Source of the DNA: Anderseniella sp963700735 | GTDB taxonomy: Bacteria > Pseudomonadota > Alphaproteobacteria > Rhizobiales > Aestuariivirgaceae | Reading direction: 5' to 3' | Length of the DNA stretch: 64,000 nucleotides | Assembly: GCA_963700735.1 (NCBI GenBank) | Contig: CAVOYR010000007.1 | Coordinates: forward strand, 434,001 to 498,000 | In this document: in pieces, positions 16,686-25,703 of the stretch | Layout of the letters: the number at the start of each line of letters is the position of its first letter | Position numbering within the stretch: the stretch's first letter is position 1 | Program-made: the position numbers and the translations under genes | Notes under the pieces: model-generated | What the model was told of the DNA's origin: nothing | Databases searched by the model: none | Seen by the model: the letters and a program-made list of their open reading frames with translations, nothing else

Positions 16686-17858
16686 TTACCGTTCGTGGCG
16701 CTTGCGATCCACCGCCTGGCGGATCGTTGCCTCGACCCGGGCTGCAATCTCTGACCAGGTGAAGTTGGCCAGTGTATGCGCCCGCGCTGATGCACTCAGC
16801 GCATCGAGCCGCGCAGGCTGGCCGCCGTACCGGCTGATCACCTCGACAAAAGCGCCAACGTCCTGCGTGGCCACGCCGAAGCCGTTCTTGCCATCGGTGA
16901 TGACGTCGGAAATTCCCTCGATGCGCGCAGCCACCGATGGCATGCCGCACAGTCCTGCTTCCAGCATCACAACGCCAAAGCCCTCGATGTCGCCGGGAAC
17001 GCGCACGTTCGGCATCACGAACAGGTCGCACGACGAATAGAGCGCAGCGAGGTCACCCTCGTCGATCATGCCCAGCGCATGCACCCGCCCGGCCACGCCG
17101 GTGCTTCTGGCTGCAAGGGCAATGGCGCCCGCCTGCGGTCCGGTGCCACCCAGTACCAGGTGAACCGTCTCTGGCAGCTTCGGCATCACGTTGCGCACAA
17201 ACCACTCGTGACCCTTGCGCCGGACCTGGCGCCCGACCGAACACAGCAGAAGATCCCCGGGTTTGGTGACTGCGGCAAGCGCAGGGAAGCGTTGTTCCAG
17301 CAGTGCGCGCCGGTCCTTGCGCCTGGTCATGACCGGCGGCATCGAACGGCCGAACCGGTCTGGATCGATGCCGTTGGGCGTGACGAACAGCCGGTCGGGG
17401 TTCAAGCCACGCGATACGCAATGGTCACCGGTGGACAGGCTGACCGGCATCATGGCATCAAGCCGGTGCATGACGCGCCGGACCAGCCACTGGTAGGGGG
17501 CAAAGTTCGCAATCACGTCATGGCCGTGCGAGATCGCCACGAGGGCGACACCTGCCCGCCGTGCAGGACCGGCCAGCACGGCTGCAAGTACGGCGGACGG
17601 CATGGCAGAGAACAACACCGCATCAACCTCGCCCGCCGTGATCCGGCGCCTGATCTCGAGATAGCTGCGCGCCAGGAACGGCACCAGGTGCCACTTCTCC
17701 TGCCCGACCGGCGTGCGCAACAGCAGTTCAGTGACCTCGATGCCGTCGCGCGACTTCAGGTTGGCAAGCATGTCTATGCCGACGCGCTGCATCCCGCCGA
17801 TCTTGCTCATCGGCTCGCCTTCCAGCGGGAAGCAGTGGGATACAAACAGCAATCGCAA
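16686..17858 (-). CDS. Glycosyltransferase family 4 (GT-B fold)
   Basis: Retaining-type glycosyltransferase of 390 residues. The N-terminal acceptor domain begins MRLLFVSHCFPLEGEP, and the C-terminal donor domain shows VTPNGIDPDRF, LLCSVGRQVRRKGHEWF and EGFGVVMLEAGLCGMPSVA, the EX7E-like nucleotide-sugar motif. The start is a TTG at 17858 preceded by GAGGGG. It is convergent with the CrtQ-like gene, so it may act in the same glycolipid pathway or be independent. Substrates cannot be told. Confidence 0.85.
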   Translation of the reverse strand: MRLLFVSHCFPLEGEPMSKIGGMQRVGIDMLANLKSRDGIEVTELLLRTPVGQEKWHLVPFLARSYLEIRRRITAGEVDAVLFSAMPSAVLAAVLAGPARRAGVALVAISHGHDVIANFAPYQWLVRRVMHRLDAMMPVSLSTGDHCVSRGLNPDRLFVTPNGIDPDRFGRSMPPVMTRRKDRRALLEQRFPALAAVTKPGDLLLCSVGRQVRRKGHEWFVRNVMPKLPETVHLVLGGTGPQAGAIALAARSTGVAGRVHALGMIDEGDLAALYSSCDLFVMPNVRVPGDIEGFGVVMLEAGLCGMPSVAARIEGISDVITDGKNGFGVATQDVGAFVEVISRYGGQPARLDALSASARAHTLANFTWSEIAARVEATIRQAVDRKRHER

Positions 17859-18048
17859 GTCGGGTGTACCCCTCGTGCCGGGCAGGCCTGCTGGCAGGTG
17901 CGCAGCAGCATTGTCAGGTCTGTGGGGCGGTTGCTAGCGGCTTTGTTCGCCGGGTGCAACTGCCAGCATTCGCCACGAGGAGCGGAGCAGTTGACCGCAA
18001 GTGTCTGTACTGACAAAACACCGGATAAACAATTGCGAGGACTGCAAG

Positions 18049-19236
18049 GTGACGGCACAACACTCGACCCGGATTGCCATCATCGGCGCAGGCCCCTCCG
18101 GCCTTCTGCTGTCCCACCTCTTGCACCTGTCCGGCATCGACAACATCGTGCTCGAGCGGCAAACGCGCGCGCATGTCGAAGGCCGCATCCGCGCGGGCGT
18201 GCTGGAGCACGGCTCGGTCAAGGCGTTGCGCGAGGCAGGACTGGCGGGCCGGCTGGACCGGGAAGGGCTGGTGCATGACGGCTTCGAACTGGCCTTCGGC
18301 GGCGACCGCCACCGCATTGCCCTGAAGGACCTTACCGGCAAGTCGGTCACCGTCTATGGCCAGACCGAAATCACCCGCGACATGATCGAGGCCCGCCTTG
18401 CCAGCGGCGGCGAGATCGTGTTTGAAGCATCAGATGTGCAACTGCTCGACGTGACCGCGCAACGCCCAAGGGTGCGTTACACCCACGCCGGCGCTGTCCA
18501 TGAGATCACCTGTGACTTCATCGCCGGGTGTGACGGGTTCCATGGCGTGTCCCGGCGCACCATTCCCGATGATGTGCGGCGCGACTTCGAGCGCATCTAT
18601 CCGTTCGGCTGGCTTGGCGTGCTGGCTGATGTGCCACCGCTCGCGCATGAGCTGATCTACGCAAACCATGACCGCGGCTTTGCCCTGTGTTCGATGCGCT
18701 CTCCCACCCGCAGCCGCTACTACGTGCAGTGCGGACTGGACGAGGATATCGCCAACTGGTCCGACGACCGCTTCTGGGATGAACTGGAGACCCGCATCGG
18801 GCCCGACGCTGCCCGCAGCCTGGTGCGAGGACCCTCCATCGAGAAATCCATCGCGCCGCTGCGGTCGTTCGTGTGCGAGCCGATGCGCCATGGCAACCTG
18901 TTCCTGGCAGGAGACGCAGCCCACATCGTGCCCCCCACCGGCGCTAAGGGACTGAACCTCGCCATTGCGGATGTGCGCCTGCTGCACCGCGCCCTGGACC
19001 AGTGGTACGGCTCGGGCAACGCTGCAGGCCTGGAGCAGTATTCGCAAAAGGTGCTCGACCGGGTCTGGAAGGTGGAGCGCTTCTCGTGGTCGCTGTCGAT
19101 GCTGATGCACCAGTTTCCGGATCATTCGCCGTTTGAACGGCGAATGCAGCGGGCAGACTTCGACTATGTGCGCTCGTCGCAGGCCGCGTCACGCTCGATT
19201 GCCGAGAACTATGTGGGCCTTCCGCTCGAGGCCTGA
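18049..19236 (+). CDS. pobA: 4-hydroxybenzoate 3-monooxygenase
   Basis: Flavoprotein that hydroxylates 4-hydroxybenzoate to protocatechuate with NADPH and oxygen. GTG 18049, with GAGGA at 9 bp spacing, gives 395 residues against 394 in Pseudomonas PobA. Seen: GAGPSGLLL (FAD fold), GRIRAGVLEHGSV, AGCDGFHGVSRRTIP (DG motif), YPFGWLGVLADVPP, and LAGDAAHIVPPTGAKGLNLA. These match the PobA subfamily residue for residue rather than general phenol hydroxylases. No protocatechuate genes are in the window. It is convergent with pyrC, 7 bp away. Confidence 0.95.
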   Translation: MTAQHSTRIAIIGAGPSGLLLSHLLHLSGIDNIVLERQTRAHVEGRIRAGVLEHGSVKALREAGLAGRLDREGLVHDGFELAFGGDRHRIALKDLTGKSVTVYGQTEITRDMIEARLASGGEIVFEASDVQLLDVTAQRPRVRYTHAGAVHEITCDFIAGCDGFHGVSRRTIPDDVRRDFERIYPFGWLGVLADVPPLAHELIYANHDRGFALCSMRSPTRSRYYVQCGLDEDIANWSDDRFWDELETRIGPDAARSLVRGPSIEKSIAPLRSFVCEPMRHGNLFLAGDAAHIVPPTGAKGLNLAIADVRLLHRALDQWYGSGNAAGLEQYSQKVLDRVWKVERFSWSLSMLMHQFPDHSPFERRMQRADFDYVRSSQAASRSIAENYVGLPLEA

Positions 19237-19243
19237 GCGCGGT

Positions 19244-20296
19244 TCAGCCAGTTACGTCCCAATAGACGTCGAACCCCGGGTCGAACACCGTGACCGGCCC
19301 CACCCCCGTATCAATCGAGGCAGGCCATTTTACCGGCTCAGGCTGTTTCGTCAGCGTCAGGGTGCCGGCGTTGACCGGCAGCTGGTAGAACGCCGGCCCG
19401 TGGCGCGAGGCAAAACCTTCCAGCCGCGCCAGCGCGCTGTCCTGTTCAAAGACATGCGCCAGCAGGCTCATCGTGTTGGGGGCAGTGAAACATCCCGCGC
19501 AGCCGCACGGCAACAGCTTGCTGGCATCGGTGTGCGGCGCCGAGTCGGTGCCGAGGAAAAACCGTGCATCGCCGCTGGTGGCGGCCTGCCGCAAGGCCAG
19601 CCGGTGGACCTCGCGCTTGGCAACCGGCAGGCAATAGTAATGCGGCCGGATGCCGCCTGCCAGGATGTGGTTTCGGTTGATGATCAGGTGATGCGTGGTG
19701 ATGGTCGCCGCCAGCAGGCCGGAGGCATCTTCCGTGACATAGTCCACCGCATCCTGCGTGGTGACGTGCTCCATGATCACCTTGAGCCCCGGCACGCGCC
19801 GGCGCACCGGATCGAGGACGCGGTCGATGAACACCGCCTCGCGATCAAAGATGTCGATGTCCGCATCGGTCACTTCGCCATGTACGCACAAGGGCAGGCC
19901 GATCTGCGCCATGCGCTCCAGCACACCTTGCACCTTGTCGAAATCGCGCACGCCGGACGCCGAGTTGGTGGTCGCGCCAGCAGGGTACAATTTGACCGCC
20001 CTGACCAGTCCGCTTGCGTGCGCTGCGGCGACGTCATCGGGATCGGTGGTTTCGGTCAGGTACAGCGTCATCAGCGGTTCAAAGGTCATGCCGGGCGGCA
20101 TAGCTGCCAGGATGCGATTGCGGTAGGCGGCAGCGTGTGCCCCGGTCACGACGGGCGGCACCAGGTTGGGCATGATGATGGCGCGGGCAAAATGCCGGGC
20201 TGTATGCGGCAGCACGGCTTTCAGCATGTCGCCGTCGCGCAGGTGCAGGTGCCAGTCGTCTGGCCGGACAATGGTGAGGGATCGGGTCTGTGTCAT
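19244..20296 (-). CDS. pyrC: Dihydroorotase (homodimeric, PyrC type)
   Basis: Zinc amidohydrolase of pyrimidine synthesis that cyclises carbamoyl-aspartate to dihydroorotate. The 350 residues match the E. coli-type enzyme. Metal ligands are visible as WHLHLRDGDML (HxH), the carbamylated Lys in VKLYPAGATTNS, His in MEHVTT and TTHHLIINRN, and the Asp in LGTDSAPHT. It stands alone, convergent with pobA. The other de novo gene in the window, pyrD, is 28 kb away. Confidence 0.95.
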   Translation of the reverse strand: MTQTRSLTIVRPDDWHLHLRDGDMLKAVLPHTARHFARAIIMPNLVPPVVTGAHAAAYRNRILAAMPPGMTFEPLMTLYLTETTDPDDVAAAHASGLVRAVKLYPAGATTNSASGVRDFDKVQGVLERMAQIGLPLCVHGEVTDADIDIFDREAVFIDRVLDPVRRRVPGLKVIMEHVTTQDAVDYVTEDASGLLAATITTHHLIINRNHILAGGIRPHYYCLPVAKREVHRLALRQAATSGDARFFLGTDSAPHTDASKLLPCGCAGCFTAPNTMSLLAHVFEQDSALARLEGFASRHGPAFYQLPVNAGTLTLTKQPEPVKWPASIDTGVGPVTVFDPGFDVYWDVTG

Positions 20297-20512
20297 GCCG
20301 ACCAGATAGCAGAAAAGCCGGACGTGAAACAGTCATCTTGCCGCCTGCTCCGAACCCGTGCCGGCGCGTCCGCAGAGCTTGCCTGCTGGCTGTGCACAAT
20401 GGGGGAATCCACTTTAACCTGAACAAAATTTAGTCTTTTGAGACAGGTGACTCCGGCAATCTTTAGTGCTTTGATGTCGTCCATTGATATCAGCTTTTAA
20501 AGGGAGGTTTGC

Positions 20513-21697
20513 ATGAGGAAGCTTGTTATCGCTCTGGCCGCATCGACTGTATTGTCATCGGCTGCACTGGCGGAAGACATCAAGATTGGTGTGTTCCTGG
20601 GTTTTACCGGCCCGCTTGAATCCATCGTGGCCAACATGGCACCCGGTGCTGAACTTGCCATCAAGGAAGTGTCAGACAGCGGCGCGCTGCTGGACGGCAC
20701 AAAGATTGAGATCGTTCGCGGTGACACGACCTGTGTGGACGCGGCTGCTGCAACTGCCGCTGCTGAACGCCTGGTCACCACCGACAAGGTGAAGGCCATC
20801 GTCGGCGGTGACTGCTCCGGTGTGACCGGCGCGACGCTGCAGAACGTCGCCCGCCCGAACGGCATCGTGATGATTTCTCCGTCCGCAACTTCGCCTGGCC
20901 TGTCCACGGCCGAGGATGACGGCCTGTTCTTCCGCACGGCGCCGTCTGACGCCCGGCAGGGCGAGATCGTTCGCGACATCCTGACGGAAAAGGGTGTGAA
21001 GACCATTGCCCTGACCTACACCAACAATGACTACGGCAAGGGCCTGGCTGAATCGATCCAGAAGAACTTCGAAGCTGCTGGCGGCAAGGTAACCATCTCT
21101 GCTCCTCACGAGGACGGCAAGGGTGACTACTCGGCTGAAGTCGGTGCGCTGGCGCAGGCTGGCGGTGAAGTTCTGGTGGTCGCCGGTTACCTCGACCAGG
21201 GTGGCAAGGGCATCATCCAGGGAGCGCTCGACACCGGCGCCTTCAGCACCTTCTACCTGCCCGACGGCATGGTCGGCTCGGCCCTTCCCAAGGCAATTGG
21301 TGCAGGCCTGAACGGCTCCTATGGCGCCAACCCGGGCACCGACAGCCCCGGTGCGACTGCCTTCCAGGAAATGGCCAAGACAGCCGGCTTTGACGGCACC
21401 TCCGCCTTCTCGGCAGAATCCTATGATGCTGCCGCCCTGATCCTGCTTTCCATGCAGGCCGCCGGTTCCACCGACAGCGCCAAGCTGAAGGAAAAGGTGA
21501 TGGACGTTGCCAACGCACCCGGCGAGAAGATCTTCCCCGGCGAACTGGCGAAGGCCCTGAAGATCCTCAAGGACGGCGGTGATATCGACTATGTCGGCGC
21601 GTCCGCAGTTGAGCTGGTCGGTGCAGGCGAAAGCGCTGGAAACTATCGCGAGGTCGAGATCAAGGATCAGGAAATCTCAGTCGTGAAGTACCGCTGA
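20513..21697 (+). CDS. Branched-chain amino-acid-type ABC transporter substrate-binding protein
   Basis: Periplasmic binding protein (LivJ/LivK-like, peripla_BP_6 fold) of 394 residues. It has a Sec signal peptide of about 22 residues ending ALAEDI, then IKIGVFLGFTGPLES as in the family. The gene has a strong ribosome site (AAAGGGAGG) 6 bp before the ATG and is followed at once by a strong terminator, so it is likely the most highly expressed gene of the transporter. The ligand is not certain: amino acids, amides or short organic acids are all known. Its transport genes downstream are frameshifted. Confidence 0.9.
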   Translation: MRKLVIALAASTVLSSAALAEDIKIGVFLGFTGPLESIVANMAPGAELAIKEVSDSGALLDGTKIEIVRGDTTCVDAAAATAAAERLVTTDKVKAIVGGDCSGVTGATLQNVARPNGIVMISPSATSPGLSTAEDDGLFFRTAPSDARQGEIVRDILTEKGVKTIALTYTNNDYGKGLAESIQKNFEAAGGKVTISAPHEDGKGDYSAEVGALAQAGGEVLVVAGYLDQGGKGIIQGALDTGAFSTFYLPDGMVGSALPKAIGAGLNGSYGANPGTDSPGATAFQEMAKTAGFDGTSAFSAESYDAAALILLSMQAAGSTDSAKLKEKVMDVANAPGEKIFPGELAKALKILKDGGDIDYVGASAVELVGAGESAGNYREVEIKDQEISVVKYR

Positions 21698-21715
21698 GCG
21701 GTTGAACAAGTTGAA

Positions 21716-21752
21716 GAACCCGGGCTCAGAAAATTGGCCCGGGTTCTTTTTT
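21716..21752 (+). terminator. Rho-independent terminator after the liv binding-protein gene
   Basis: A 10-bp perfect stem (GAACCCGGGC and GCCCGGGTTC) with an 11-base loop is followed by six T. It lies 19 bp after the binding-protein stop and 33 bp before livG. It probably allows partial read-through, giving more binding protein than transporter. Confidence 0.88.
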
Positions 21753-21784
21753 ACCTTTGATCGAAACGGGATGGGGCTTTGCCC

Positions 21785-22666
21785 ATGGGCAACACTGCCA
21801 AGATCACCGTCGAGAACGTGCACAAGCACTTCGGCGGACTGAGGGCTGTTGATGGCGCGTCGTTAACAATTGAAACCGGCAGCATTACCGGCCTCATTGG
21901 CCCGAATGGTGCAGGCAAGACGACGCTGTTCAACGTCATCGCGGGGCTTTTCAGGCCCACTTCCGGCCGGGTGCTGCTGGACGGCGAGGACATCACCGGT
22001 CTCACCCCGCATGAACTTTTTGCCAAGGGCGTGCTGCGCACCTTCCAGATCGCCCACGAGTTCTCGACACTGACGGTGCGGGACAACCTGATGATGGTGC
22101 CGGCGGGCCAGGCTGGTGAAAGCCTGATCCACGCGTGGATGCATCCGGCCAAGGTGCGCCAGCAGGAGCAGGAGATCCGCGCCAGGGCGGACGAAGTGCT
22201 CGACTTCCTCCAGATCTCGCACGTCGCTGATGAGCTGGCCGGCAATCTTTCCGGCGGTCAGAAAAAGTTGCTCGAGCTTGGCCGCACCATGATGGTTGAC
22301 GCGAAGATCGTGTTCCTCGACGAGGTCGGCGCCGGCGTCAACCGCACGCTGCTGAACACCATCGGTGACGCCATCATCCGGCTCAACAAGGAGCGCGGCT
22401 ATACCTTCTGCATGATCGAACACGACATGGATTTCATCGGCCGGCTGTGCAACCCGGTGATCTGCATGGCCGAGGGCAAGGTGCTGGCTCAGGGAACGGC
22501 GGAGGAAGTGAAGAACAACGAGGACGTGATCGAGGCCTATCTCGGTACCGGCCTCAAGAACAAGCCGGTCAGGGAGATGGCTGACCATGGCTTTCCTCAC
22601 CGGCGAACACATGACGGGCGGATACGGCGGGGCGGACATCCTGCACGACTGCACCATCGGCGTTGA
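21785..22666 (+). CDS. livG: Branched-chain amino-acid-type ABC transporter ATP-binding protein LivG
   Basis: ATP-binding subunit. ATG 21785 gives 293 residues; TTG 21779 lies two codons upstream. Walker A is GPNGAGKTTL, the signature is NLSGGQKKLLELG, Walker B is IVFLDEVGAGV, and the switch His is in MIEHDMDF. LivG proteins normally end soon after the EAYLGTG block (here near residue 257). This frame runs 36 residues further, into an arginine-rich tail overlapping livF by 80 bp, so a small frameshift near the end is possible. The catalytic part is intact. Confidence 0.9.
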   Translation: MGNTAKITVENVHKHFGGLRAVDGASLTIETGSITGLIGPNGAGKTTLFNVIAGLFRPTSGRVLLDGEDITGLTPHELFAKGVLRTFQIAHEFSTLTVRDNLMMVPAGQAGESLIHAWMHPAKVRQQEQEIRARADEVLDFLQISHVADELAGNLSGGQKKLLELGRTMMVDAKIVFLDEVGAGVNRTLLNTIGDAIIRLNKERGYTFCMIEHDMDFIGRLCNPVICMAEGKVLAQGTAEEVKNNEDVIEAYLGTGLKNKPVREMADHGFPHRRTHDGRIRRGGHPARLHHRR

Positions 22667-23290
22667 AAAGGGCGAGATCGCCGTGATCGTTGGCCCCAAT
22701 GGAGCGGGCAAGTCGACCGCCATGAAGGCGATTTTCGGCATGCTGAACCTGCGCGAGGGCCGGGTCGTGATGGATGGCGAGGACATAACAGACCTTGCAC
22801 CCCAGGCGCGCGTGCACAAGGGCATGGGTTTCGTGCCGCAGACCAACAATGTCTTCACCTCCATGACCGTCGAGGAAAACCTCGAGATGGGCGCCTTCAT
22901 CCGCGAGGACGATATCACCGGCACCATGGCACAGGTGTTGACCTGTTCCCGATGCTGAAGGAAAAACGCCTCCAGCCCGCCGGTGAACTCTCCGGCGGCC
23001 AGCGCCAGCAGGTCGCCGTCGGCCGCGCCCTGATGACCAGGCCGAAAGTGCTGATGCTGGACGAGCCCACCGCAGGTGTTTCGCCGATCGTCATGGACGA
23101 ATTGTTCGACCGCATCATCGAGGTAGCCCGCACCGGCATTGCCATCCTGATGGTCGAGCAGAATGCCCAGCAGGCACTCAAGATCGCCGACAAGGGTTAC
23201 GTTCTGGTGCAGGGCGCAAACCGCTTCACCGACACAGGCCAGGCCTTGCTGGCAGATCCGGAAGTCCGCCGATCTTTCCTGGGGGGCTGA
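22587..23290 (+). pseudogene. livF: ABC transporter ATP-binding protein LivF, one frameshift
   Basis: Second ATP-binding subunit. The first part (22587 to about 22935) has Walker A GPNGAGKSTAMKAIFGM and the Q-loop in VPQTNNVFTSMTVEENLEMG. The frame then breaks at 22936-22941: one base appears missing in a codon before GAC CTG TTC. The second part, in another frame to 23290, has ELSGGQRQQVAVGRALM, LMLDEPTAGVSP and LMVEQNAQQAL. Restoring one base gives a normal LivF of about 235 residues. The protein is otherwise intact, so a sequencing error or a very recent mutation are the options. It overlaps the end of livG. Confidence 0.85.
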
Positions 23291-23294
23291 CGTG

Positions 23295-24305
23295 ATGGAT
23301 TATGCCAACGCCTTGGTCCTGCTGGCCAACTTCGTCGTCGTCCCGGGCCGGCCTATGGCAGCCAGCTGGCGCTGGGCGCACTGGGCGTAACGCTGATTTA
23401 CGGCGTGCTCCGCTTTTCCAATTTCGCCCACGGCGAAACCATGTCCTTCGGCGCGATGTTCACCATCCTCTTCACCTGGCTGCTGCAAGGCTGGGGTGTG
23501 TCGTTCGGCCCGCTGCCAACCGCGCTCTCGCCCTGCCTGTCGGCATGCGCCGTGGCCATCGTTCCTGCTGCTGACACCGACCAGCTGGTCTACCAGGTTT
23601 ACCGCACGCAAGAAGTCGACCCCCGTCATCTTCCTGATCGCCTCGGTCGGCGTGATGTTCGTCATGAACGGTCTTGTCCGCTTCGTGATCGGCCCGGATG
23701 ACCGCGTCTTCGCCGATGGCGCGCGCTTTCTGCTGAGCGCGGCCCAGTTCCAGCAATGGACCGGCCTGCAGCAGGTGATGGTCATCAAGATGACGCAAGC
23801 CATTACCATTGCGGTGACGGTGGCATGTGTTGCCTCACTTTTCTGGTTCCTCAACAAGACCCGCACCGGCAAATCGATGCGCGCCTATTCAGACAATCGG
23901 ATCTGGCGCTGCTGTCCGGTATCGACCCGGACCGGGTGGTGATGCGTCGCCTGGATGCTGACTGCCGCGCTCGCCACCATCGCCGGAACGCTTCTACGGC
24001 CTCGACAAGAGCTACAAGCCGTTCACCTATCTGCAGTTGCTGCTGCCGATCTTCGCTGCTGCCATTGTCGGCGGCGTTGGCAGTCCGGTCGGCGCCATCG
24101 CCGGCGGCTTCGTCGTTGCCTTTTCTGAAGTCGTCCGTGACCTTCGCCTATAAGAAGTTCCTCGCTTACATTCTGCCGGAGCTGGTGCCGGACGGTCTCG
24201 TCCAGTTGCTGTCGACCGACTACAAGTTCGCCGTCTCGTTCGTCATTCTGGTGGTCGTGTTGCTGATCAGACCGACCGGCATTGTTCAGGGGGAAATCGG
24301 TATGA
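23295..24305 (+). pseudogene. livH: Branched-chain amino-acid-type ABC permease LivH, multiple frameshifts
   Basis: Inner-membrane permease. Fragments in three frames can be joined into a LivH: MDYANALVLLANFVVVP at the start; LRFSNFAHGETMSFGAMFTI (the family hallmark); VIFLIASVGVMFVMNGLVRF; QAITIAVTVACVASLFWFL; GLDKSYKPFTYLQLLLP; AAAIVGGVGSPVGAIAGGF; and FVILVVVLLIRPTGI at the end. Breaks are seen near 23345, 23530, 23550, 23575, 23608, 23897, 23945, 23992 and 24130. The true stop is probably the TGA at 24303, overlapping the livM start. Translation as given would fail. Conserved sequence between the breaks argues for sequence error or very young decay. Confidence 0.8.
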
Positions 24306-25618
24306 CCATCAACACCCGCAATGTTTCCCTGCTTTGCCATCATGGCGGCATTGATGCTGTTCGTCGGCATTTTCCAGAGCTGGACGTTGTCGCTCACCAT
24401 CATCAACCTGTGCCTGATTTCGGCGATCATGGCTTTGGGCGTCAACATCCAGTGGGGATATGCCGGCCTGTTCAATGTCGGTGTCATGGGCTTTGCCGCG
24501 CTGGGTGGAGCGGCAGCGGTCCTCGTGTCGGCGCCACCTGTCACCGAGGCGTGGGCAGCCGGCGGCAATGGCATTGCCTTGTCTGCGCTGTGCCTGGTGG
24601 TGACCATCGCCCTGGTGTCGTTCGCCTACTATCGCACCCGCGGCCCCGCGCGCATCGTGCTGTTGACGCTGCTCATCATTGCCGGTTACTTCGTCACCCG
24701 CATCTTCTACAGTCCGGCAGTCATGGCCATCGAGAGCGATCAATTCTGCGTCGACCGGTTATCTGGGCGGACTTGGCCTGCCGATCGTCATTTCCTGGGC
24801 AGTGGGCGGCCTGTTTGCAGCCGGTGCTGCCTGGGTCGTCGGCAAGGTGACCCTCGGCCTGCGCTCGGACTATCTTGCCATCGCCACGCTCGGCATTTCG
24901 GAGATCATTGTCGCCATTCTCAAGAACGAGGACTGGCTCAACCGCGGCGTCAAGAACGTGATCGGTTTGCCGCGTCCGGTACCCTACGAGGTCGACCTGC
25001 AGCAGTCGGCCGTGGTGCAGATCTGGGCCGACAGTCGTTCGGCATGACGTCGTCGAGGCTTCTCTTCGGTGATCGTGAAGCTGAGCATATGCCGGCCTGT
25101 TCGCCATCGTGCTGCTGGTCATCCTGTTCCTGTCCGAACGTGCGCTGAACTCGCCGTGGGGCCGGATGATGCGTGCGATCCGCGACAACGAGGTTTCTGC
25201 CGAAGCCATGGGCAAGGACGTCAAGGGCCGTCACCTGCAGGTGTTCATCCTCGGCTCCGCCGTTATCGGCATTGCCGGTGCCATGCTGATCACGCTCGAC
25301 GGCCAGTTCACGCCCGGCTCCTACCAGCCCTTGCGGTACACCTTCCTGATCTGGGTGATGGTCATCGTCGGCGGCTCCGGCAACAACTGGGGCGCCGTGC
25401 TGGGCGGTTTCCTGATCTGGTTCCTGTGGGTCGAGGCCGAACCGCTGGGCACCTGGCTGATGGACGTGATCACCGCCGGCATGGCCCAGGACAGTCCGTT
25501 GCGGGCGCACCTGATCGATTCGGCAGCGCACATGCGCCTGATGGTCATGGGGCTTATCCTCATCCTGGTGCTGCGGTTTGCGCCGCAAGGACTGATCCCG
25601 GAACGCCGCCAGCGGTGA
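24302..25618 (+). pseudogene. livM: Branched-chain amino-acid-type ABC permease LivM, multiple frameshifts
   Basis: Second permease subunit. The pieces are MTINTRNVS (24302, sharing its frame with the end of livH), then MALGVNIQWGYAGLFNVGVM (the LivM hallmark), then LGLRSDYLAIATLGISEII, then a C-terminal half that is intact from about 25109 (RMMRAIRDNEVSAEAMGKDV, VGGSGNNWGAVLGG, to LRFAPQGLIPERR). Breaks lie near 24333, 24745 and between about 25030 and 25105. If corrected, the protein would be about 435 residues, within the family range. It ends 85 bp before the methyltransferase gene. Confidence 0.8.
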
Positions 25619-25703
25619 GCGGGGGCGGTCCGGCGGCCCCTTGCGATTGGTGGCCGTTGACGTATCCTCGCGCGCCATGGCTTGCAGCAAGCGTGAGGCC
25701 CCG

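Noticed and set aside
23756..24850. 364-residue open frame in the liv region read as one new protein
   Set aside because: It contains true LivH sequence only in its middle (about 24000-24330); the ends are out-of-frame readings of livH and livM.
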